A stretch of 11,225 bases of DNA from RPQK01 sp041946865 (GTDB lineage: Bacteria > Acidobacteriota > UBA6911 > RPQK01), in NCBI GenBank assembly GCA_041946865.1, contig JBHGBF010000191.1, positions 1 through 11,225 of the forward strand. The letters run 5' to 3'. Position numbers and translations under genes: made by a program. Position 1 is the stretch's first letter. Every line of letters starts with the position of its first letter. Shown piece by piece: positions 6,647-11,225 of the stretch. The notes under the pieces were generated by a model that was given only the letters and a program-made list of their open reading frames with translations, did not search any database and was not told the origin of the DNA.

Positions 6647-7669
6647 ATGGTTATCGTCATGAAAGTGGGCGCATCCGAGGCCGAGATCGGCGTCGTGATG
6701 CGTAAGCTGGAATCACAGGGTTTTGCGGTTCATCGGTCCACCGGGGTCGAACGAACCATCCTTGGGGCAGTCGGCGCCAAGGTCGTGGACATCCGCGACT
6801 ACGAGCTGCTCGAGGGAGTCAGCGAAGTCCACCGGATCACGGAACCGTACAAGCTGGCCTCCCGGCACTTCAAGCCGGAAGGGAGCGTGATCAAAGTCAG
6901 AGACGTGAAGATAGGCGGGCCCGAAGTCGTAGTGGCGGCGGGTCCGTGCACGATCGAGGATTTTGCCCAGAGCGACCGGATTGCGGCCAGTGTGAAGCGC
7001 GCAGGGGCAAAGATCATCCGCGGCGGAGCGTTCAAGCCCCGCACTTCGCCCTACTCGTTCCAAGGCCACGGAGTTGCCGGTTTGAAGGCTCTGCGCGAGG
7101 CAGCCGACAAGCACGGCCTGCTGGTGGTGTCGGAGTTGATGGAGCAGTGCCAGATCGCGCCGGCAGAACCTCACATCGACATCATCCAGGTGGGCGCGCG
7201 CAACATGCAGAACTTTGGACTGCTGCGTGATCTCGGTCAGCTCCGCAAGCCGGTTTTGCTGAAACGGGGCATGGCGGCCACGATCTCCGATCTTCTCCTC
7301 TCGGCCGAATACATCATGTCGGAGGGGAACCACCAGGTCATTCTGTGCGAGCGCGGCATTCGGACGTTCGAAACCCATACCCGGAACACGCTGGACATCT
7401 CGGCCATACCCGTGGTTCACAAGCTCAGTCACCTGCCTATCATCGTTGATCCCAGCCATGCAGTGGGGATTCGGGACAAGGTGGCGCCGGTCTCGCGGGC
7501 AGCCGTGGCGGCAGGCGCGGACGGCCTGATCATCGAGGTGCACCACGATCCGGACAACGCGATCTGTGACGGCGCCCAGTCGCTCTTCCTCGAACAGTTC
7601 GAGCAGTTAATGAACGAGCTGCGCTTGATCGCGAGCGCCATCGGTCGGACGATGCAGGCGGCAGCTTGA
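6647..7669 (+). CDS. aroF: DAHP synthase, type I-beta with N-terminal regulatory domain
   Basis: This 340-aa enzyme condenses phosphoenolpyruvate and erythrose 4-phosphate to DAHP, the first step of the shikimate pathway. Residues 1 to about 70 match the ferredoxin-like regulatory domain of the Thermotoga-type enzyme (VIVMKVGASEAEI onward). The barrel follows, with metal-binding Cys101 in AGPCTIE, GGAFKPRTSPYSFQG, LLKRG, DPSHAVG (His), IEVHHDP (Glu) and DGAQSL (Asp), so the metal site is complete. The start at 6647 has AAGGGA (6633-6638) eight bases upstream. It follows trpA by 21 bases and is surely cotranscribed, so its level would follow tryptophan supply. In Thermotoga the N-terminal domain senses tyrosine; which amino acid acts here is not visible. 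The symbol is one of several used for this family. Confidence 0.93.
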   Translation: MVIVMKVGASEAEIGVVMRKLESQGFAVHRSTGVERTILGAVGAKVVDIRDYELLEGVSEVHRITEPYKLASRHFKPEGSVIKVRDVKIGGPEVVVAAGPCTIEDFAQSDRIAASVKRAGAKIIRGGAFKPRTSPYSFQGHGVAGLKALREAADKHGLLVVSELMEQCQIAPAEPHIDIIQVGARNMQNFGLLRDLGQLRKPVLLKRGMAATISDLLLSAEYIMSEGNHQVILCERGIRTFETHTRNTLDISAIPVVHKLSHLPIIVDPSHAVGIRDKVAPVSRAAVAAGADGLIIEVHHDPDNAICDGAQSLFLEQFEQLMNELRLIASAIGRTMQAAA

Positions 7670-7675
7670 GCCTGG

Positions 7676-7700
7676 TCCACGAACCAACACGAGCGAAGAA
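7676..7700 (+). repeat. CACGAAC-type repeat, single copy
   Basis: CCACGAACCAACACGAGC (7677-7694) lies in the 48-base gap after the DAHP synthase gene. A near-identical motif appears on the opposite strand in the inverted repeat at 9394-9473, on the other side of the membrane protein gene. Confidence 0.6.
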
Positions 7701-7703
7701 ACT

Positions 7704-7709
7704 TATAAT
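7704..7709 (+). promoter_or_regulatory. Minus-10 box of the membrane protein gene
   Basis: A perfect TATAAT lies eight bases before the ATG at 7718. No good minus-35 box stands 16-18 bases upstream (7681-7686 reads GAACCA) and no Shine-Dalgarno sequence precedes the ATG. Transcription from here would start at or next to the start codon, giving a leaderless mRNA. This could give the membrane gene its own transcript apart from the trp operon. Confidence 0.5.
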
Positions 7710-7717
7710 AGCAATTC

Positions 7718-9397
7718 ATGAAAGCAGGGTCGGTCGTTGGCGCACGGTTGTTGGGCGCAGGCGTTGTCCTTTACATCCTCTGCTTTCTGATTTATCAGTC
7801 CCCGAAGATTTTCGACTACTATCGCGTCTCGGACGATGCCCGACAGCAGATCTACCCGCTTTATACCGCGCGCGATTCACAGCTTTTCAGAGACGATCTG
7901 CTCACCCGGTATTTCCGATCGCACACGCCGGCTTTTTATTACTACGCGCATTACCCTCTCGCGTGGCTGATTGATCCGATCCTCCTGTCGAAGCTCTCGC
8001 AATTTGCGCTTCTTGGGCTGGTTCTTGTCTCCCTGTATCGGATCGGCGGCTTGTTGCACGGTCCTTTGCTGGGATGGACACTGGTCTTTCTGACGATTCA
8101 TTCGCCGACCCTGGCCGGACTCACCGACGGCGGGCTGCCCAGAGGCTGGGCGGTACCCGGACTGGTCGTTTTCAGCTGGGCGGTGCTGGCGCGGCGGCCG
8201 GGTGCAGCCTTGGCCGCCACCGTCGTTTCGGGTCTTTTCTACCCCCCGATCCTCCTGGTTCTTGGGCCTTCATATGCCGTGTGGACGCTAGCCAGGCGGT
8301 CGTGGAGCGGATGGGATGCCCTTGGTCTGGTGCTGCTTGTCGCCGGGCTTTGGCCCATGGTGTTTCGAGGCGACGAGATCGGGCAGATCGTCACTGTGGC
8401 CCAGGCGGAGAAGATGCCTGAATGGCAGCTGGGCAGCCGCTTCCCCTTTTTGCCGATGCCGTCGCTTTTGTCGCTTTTCCCCCGGAACTTCGTGGTTTCG
8501 TATCTTCCGCCTGCACTCTTCGGCCCTTGGGCATGGGGGCTGGTCCTGTTGGGGCTTTCGGCGTTTTTCCTGCCGTGGACGCCGAAAGCCGGGTCGGCGG
8601 GCGAGTGGGTCGCTTACCACAAGATGGTTCAAGACGCGTGGAAACCCGGCCCCTCGACCGTTGCCGTCGCTTTGGGGCTGCCACTCGCCTTTTCTCTGAT
8701 AATGTTCGAGGTCTCTGCTTTTCTGGCCTTCCGCCTGCACATCCCTGATCGCAATGTCAAGTACACGATCCCTGTTCTGGGCGCCATCCTGATGACCCTG
8801 GCCATCTTCCGCCTCGTTTCCCTTCTTATGGCGAGGGTGCGATTCCCCGCCTGGCCCATCTGGCCGGCCGTCCTTGTCATAGCCGGAACTGTGGCTACGG
8901 CCGGGAGTGGTTTTACCGGCAACCTCAATTTGTGGGCGGATCAGCGTTTTGCCTGGAAGCTCTATGCATTCGTGGGGCAGCTTCCCAAAGACACCCTGCT
9001 GGCCGGGCCGCCGGGAGAGATGGATAACATTCCGATCTTCTCTCGCCGCAAGGTCTATGTCTCGGATGAAGCCAACCAGCCCCTATATGATCGCTATTAC
9101 CGGGAGATTCGTCGACGCCTTCTGCGGACCTTTGACGCTTACTATGCCAGGGATCCGAAAGTCATTGAGGACTTCAGGAACGAGACCGGCGTCGACTACA
9201 TGCTGGTCCGCAAGGAGGACTTTACTCACCGGTTTAACCGATCACGCTATTACTCCGAGCCATACAATGCTCGCATTCTGGAGTTGAAGAAGGGGCATTC
9301 AGCGGGCGAATTCCTGTTTGCCGATCCGCCCAAGCCGGCGGTGGTTTACGATGACGGGTATTTCCAACTCGTGGACCTGAACCGGTTGACATGGTGA
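7718..9397 (+). CDS. Multi-pass membrane protein, possibly GT-C-like, unknown function
   Basis: I do not recognise a named family for this 559-aa protein. One hydrophobic segment near the N-terminus (about 8-27) is followed by a loop with an acidic SDDARQQ motif (38-44). A second block of roughly nine to ten hydrophobic segments spans about 72-396. The remainder (about 400-559) is hydrophilic, with aromatic and charged residues (AGPPGEMDNIP at 429-439; DAYYARDP at 473-480). An acidic pair in the first outer loop followed by many helices and a soluble C-terminus is the plan of GT-C glycosyltransferases that use lipid-linked sugars; this is only an analogy. It is rich in Trp, unlike the trp genes before it, and seems a separate unit with its own promoter-like TATAAT. 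Confidence 0.85.
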   Translation: MKAGSVVGARLLGAGVVLYILCFLIYQSPKIFDYYRVSDDARQQIYPLYTARDSQLFRDDLLTRYFRSHTPAFYYYAHYPLAWLIDPILLSKLSQFALLGLVLVSLYRIGGLLHGPLLGWTLVFLTIHSPTLAGLTDGGLPRGWAVPGLVVFSWAVLARRPGAALAATVVSGLFYPPILLVLGPSYAVWTLARRSWSGWDALGLVLLVAGLWPMVFRGDEIGQIVTVAQAEKMPEWQLGSRFPFLPMPSLLSLFPRNFVVSYLPPALFGPWAWGLVLLGLSAFFLPWTPKAGSAGEWVAYHKMVQDAWKPGPSTVAVALGLPLAFSLIMFEVSAFLAFRLHIPDRNVKYTIPVLGAILMTLAIFRLVSLLMARVRFPAWPIWPAVLVIAGTVATAGSGFTGNLNLWADQRFAWKLYAFVGQLPKDTLLAGPPGEMDNIPIFSRRKVYVSDEANQPLYDRYYREIRRRLLRTFDAYYARDPKVIEDFRNETGVDYMLVRKEDFTHRFNRSRYYSEPYNARILELKKGHSAGEFLFADPPKPAVVYDDGYFQLVDLNRLTW

Positions 9398-9473
9398 TTT
9401 TCATCCACGAAGCTACACGAACAAAAACGTTTTTGTTCGTGTTGGTTCGTGCTGGTTCATGGATGAAGATCAC
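9394..9473. repeat. Long imperfect inverted repeat between convergent genes
   Basis: The whole gap between the membrane protein gene and guaB is one inverted repeat. The centre (9416-9441) is a perfect 26-base palindrome of CACGAACAAAAAC and its complement. The outer ends (9394-9406 and 9461-9473) match except for one G-T position. The right arm is about ten bases longer because it carries an extra CACGAAC unit. RNA from either strand would fold into a long hairpin that could stop or shield both convergent transcripts. The T-runs lie inside the stem rather than after it, so it is not a standard intrinsic terminator. Confidence 0.75.
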
Positions 9474-9477
9474 CGTG

Positions 9478-10938
9478 TCACTCCTCCACACGGTAGTTCG
9501 GCGCTTCCTTGGTGACGATGACGTCGTGGACGTGCGATTCACGCAGGCCGAGGTTCGAAACGCGAATAAAGCATGTCTTCGTCTGCAGCTCCTTGATATT
9601 GCGGACTCCGCAGTAGCCCATGCCTGATCGGACCCCGCCGATCAGCATGGGGATCAGGTTTTCCACGCTGCCTTTATACGGAACGCGGCCTTCAATTCCC
9701 TCGGGGACGAGCTTGCGCTCGCTGGCCTCGCCCTCCTGCGCGTAGCGGTCGGCGCCAAAGCCGGTCATGGCGCCGAGCGAGCCCATGCCGCGGTAAGTCT
9801 TGTAACTGCGGTTCTGATAGAACACCAGCTCACCAGGCGACTCGTCCGTCCCGGCGAACAGGTTGCCGATCATGATAGAGTCCGCCCCGGCGGCAATGGC
9901 CTTGGTGATGTCTCCCGAGAACTTGATTCCGCCGTCGGCAATGACCGGGAGGTTGAAGCGGCGCGCGACTTTGACTGTTTCCATTATCGCGGTGATCTGG
10001 GGCATGCCCGCCCCGCTGACGACTCGGGTGGTGCAGATACTCCCTGGGCCCATGCCGACCTTGACGGCATCGCAGCCGGCATCGTACAGATCGTGGGCAG
10101 CCTCGCCGGATGCTATGTTTCCGGCGACGACGTCGGCCTTCTTGAGCCGTTTCTTCAGCTCTCGGACAGCCGTCAGGACTCGCCTCGTGTGTCCGTGCGC
10201 GGTGTCGACGACGATGACATCCGCGCCTGCGCTTTCGAGGGCCACGCCCCGCTCGAGATAATCACCGGTTGCTCCAACCGCAGCCCCGACACGCAACCTG
10301 CCGAAAGAATCCTTGGCGGCGTTTGGATAGGTGATCATCTTCATGATGTCTTTGACGGTGATCAGTCCTTTCAGTTTGAAGTCCTCGTCGACCACCAGCA
10401 GCTTCTCGATCCGATGCGCGTGCAGCTTCTTCTTGGCTTCCTCCAGCCCGATCCCTTCCTTGACCGTCACCAGGTCTTTCTTCGTCATCAGATCCGCTGC
10501 GGTCAGGTCCATGTCTTCGAGAAACCGAAGATCACGGTTGGTGAGGATGCCGACCAGCTTGCCTTGGCTGTCCGTTATCGGCACGCCGGAGATCCGGTAA
10601 CGGCTCATGACATCGAGCACTTCCCGAATGCTGGTTTCGGGTCGCACGGTAACGGGATCGACAATCATGCCTGATTCCGATCGTTTCACCTTGTCGACTT
10701 CCGCGGCCTGTGCGGCAATAGAGAGATTGCGGTGGATGATTCCTATTCCTCCCTGCCTGGCCAGCGCGATCGCCAGCCGAGCCTCGGTCACCGTGTCCAT
10801 GGCTGCGGACGAGAGCGGAATATTAAGCGGAATGTTTCTGGAGAAGACGGTCTTCAGGTCGGTTTCACCTGGAAGGACGTCGCTTTTCGAGGGAACCAGA
10901 AGAACATCGTCAAACGTGAGAGCTTCGGGTATTTCCAT
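9478..10938 (-). CDS. guaB: Inosine-5'-monophosphate dehydrogenase
   Basis: GuaB (486 aa) oxidises IMP to XMP with NAD, the committed step to guanine nucleotides. The N-terminal barrel segment DDVLLVPSKS and SSAAMDTVTEARLAIA are typical. Two CBS domains occupy about 92-206. The active-site loop GPGSICTTR places the nucleophile at Cys302. VIADGGIKFSGD holds the substrate-binding Asp. DRYAQ and VPEGIEGRVPYKG form the mobile flap. GGVRSGMGYCG and the C-terminal RESHVHDV also fit. Length is normal for bacterial IMPDH. It is on the opposite strand to the trp operon and converges with the membrane protein gene. The ATG has no Shine-Dalgarno sequence but a TATAAT six bases upstream, so its mRNA may be leaderless. 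Confidence 0.97.
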   Translation of the reverse strand: MEIPEALTFDDVLLVPSKSDVLPGETDLKTVFSRNIPLNIPLSSAAMDTVTEARLAIALARQGGIGIIHRNLSIAAQAAEVDKVKRSESGMIVDPVTVRPETSIREVLDVMSRYRISGVPITDSQGKLVGILTNRDLRFLEDMDLTAADLMTKKDLVTVKEGIGLEEAKKKLHAHRIEKLLVVDEDFKLKGLITVKDIMKMITYPNAAKDSFGRLRVGAAVGATGDYLERGVALESAGADVIVVDTAHGHTRRVLTAVRELKKRLKKADVVAGNIASGEAAHDLYDAGCDAVKVGMGPGSICTTRVVSGAGMPQITAIMETVKVARRFNLPVIADGGIKFSGDITKAIAAGADSIMIGNLFAGTDESPGELVFYQNRSYKTYRGMGSLGAMTGFGADRYAQEGEASERKLVPEGIEGRVPYKGSVENLIPMLIGGVRSGMGYCGVRNIKELQTKTCFIRVSNLGLRESHVHDVIVTKEAPNYRVEE

Positions 10939-10944
10939 TGCGGA

Positions 10945-10950
10945 ATTATA
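10945..10950 (-). promoter_or_regulatory. Minus-10 box of guaB
   Basis: On the minus strand TATAAT occupies 10950-10945, and six bases later comes the guaB ATG at 10938. No convincing minus-35 box is seen at the expected distance, where repeat sequence is present instead. A start point at or beside the A of ATG is expected. Confidence 0.5.
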
Positions 10951-10953
10951 TAC

Positions 10954-10989
10954 TCCCGCGGATCGACGCGGATAGGACGCGGATCAGCG
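10954..10989. repeat. CGCGGAT repeats between guaB and the GxxExxY frame
   Basis: Three CGCGGAT units (10957-10963, 10967-10973, 10978-10984), each followed by CGACG, AGGACG or CAGCG-like spacers, lie in the 86-base region between two divergent genes. They match the repeats at the ends of trpE and trpF. Here they are non-coding and sit directly upstream of the guaB TATAAT box. Confidence 0.65.
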
Positions 10990-11024
10990 CAAAAAAATTT
11001 CGTAGAAATATCGGGTCGCGCGTT

Positions 11025-11225
11025 ATGGATAGTATGAGACAAGAACTCGTACACCAGGAACTCTCCTACCAGATCCTCGGTTGTGCTTATGAGGTGTACA
11101 ACGAACTCGGACCATTTTACCGAGAAGCAGTGTATGTAACCGCGCAGTTTTCTGCGAGCGCCCATCGTGGCCGGACTCTCCAGAGTCCGGTGCCGGGCTC
11201 GTTTTTTGAGCCCGGCCAAAAGACG
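11025..11225 (+). pseudogene. GxxExxY-family fragment, probably truncated
   Basis: An ATG at 11025 opens a frame that stays open to the window edge (67 codons). Residues 5-38 (RQELVHQELSYQILGCAYEV and on to YNELGP, then REAVY) match the N-terminus of the small GxxExxY proteins, which are common in environmental genomes and have no established role. The family usually reads GPGFLE-x-VY here; one residue is missing. After REAVY the similarity stops, and the frame runs through a short hairpin (11143-11156) and two longer ones (11171-11216). The body of the protein, with its nuclease-like core, is absent within the window. A frameshifted or displaced remainder beyond 11225 cannot be ruled out. 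Confidence 0.6.
11143..11218. repeat. Cluster of three perfect hairpins
   Basis: CGCAG-TTTT-CTGCG (11143-11156) is followed by CCGGACTCT paired with AGAGTCCGG (11171-11190, two-base loop) and GCCGGGCTC paired with GAGCCCGGC (11192-11216, seven-base T-rich loop). The last two are enclosed by TGGCCGG (11168-11174) and CCGGCCA (11212-11218). The compact paired-stem form recalls REP-type extragenic palindromes. No second copy is present in the window. Confidence 0.65.

Noticed and set aside
5867..7546. Long minus-strand frames opposite trpA and the DAHP synthase gene
   Set aside because: Both lie fully inside well-supported genes on the other strand, have no ribosome site and show no recognisable protein.
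9416..9441. Standard bidirectional intrinsic terminator
   Set aside because: The A/T runs are in the middle of the palindrome rather than after the stem, so no U-tract follows the hairpin in either direction.

Overview
The window looks like chromosomal DNA of a GC-rich, free-living bacterium. It carries one complete tryptophan biosynthesis operon, a membrane protein of unknown function, a convergent guaB gene and the start of a probably broken GxxExxY-family gene. The gene content and the boundary repeats would suit an uncultured soil or sediment lineage such as Acidobacteriota, but no marker gene fixes the phylum; this is an inference.

Layout. Positions 1-257 hold a promoter-like site (79-108), a ten-codon leader reading frame with one Trp codon (129-161) and a strong intrinsic terminator (220-257). 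Together they have the layout of a transcription attenuator ahead of trpE. From 315 to 7669 eight genes run on the plus strand, in the order trpE, trpG, trpD, trpC, trpF, trpB, trpA and a type I-beta DAHP synthase. Most junctions overlap or are only tens of bases long. From 7718 to 9397 lies a multi-pass membrane protein with a C-terminal soluble part. guaB (IMP dehydrogenase) follows on the minus strand (10938-9478). An open frame of GxxExxY type starts at 11025 and runs off the window.

How the genes work together. DAHP synthase makes the first shikimate-pathway intermediate. TrpE/TrpG turn chorismate into anthranilate. TrpD, TrpF and TrpC lead to indole-3-glycerol phosphate. TrpA/TrpB finish tryptophan. 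Control is probably by attenuation in the leader and by feedback inhibition of TrpE. guaB is unrelated (guanine nucleotide synthesis).

The unusual layer is repetitive DNA at gene boundaries. A short CGCGGAT-type repeat occurs at the trpE-trpG junction, the trpF-trpB junction and the guaB upstream region, with weaker relatives before trpE and between trpD and trpC. In trpE and trpF it is translated in the same frame and adds PRI-x-A-D/E tails of about 30-36 residues. A second repeat (CACGAAC type) flanks the membrane protein gene, and a cluster of perfect hairpins lies at the right edge. The membrane protein gene and guaB each have a perfect TATAAT box within ten bases of the start codon and no Shine-Dalgarno sequence, which suggests leaderless mRNAs.
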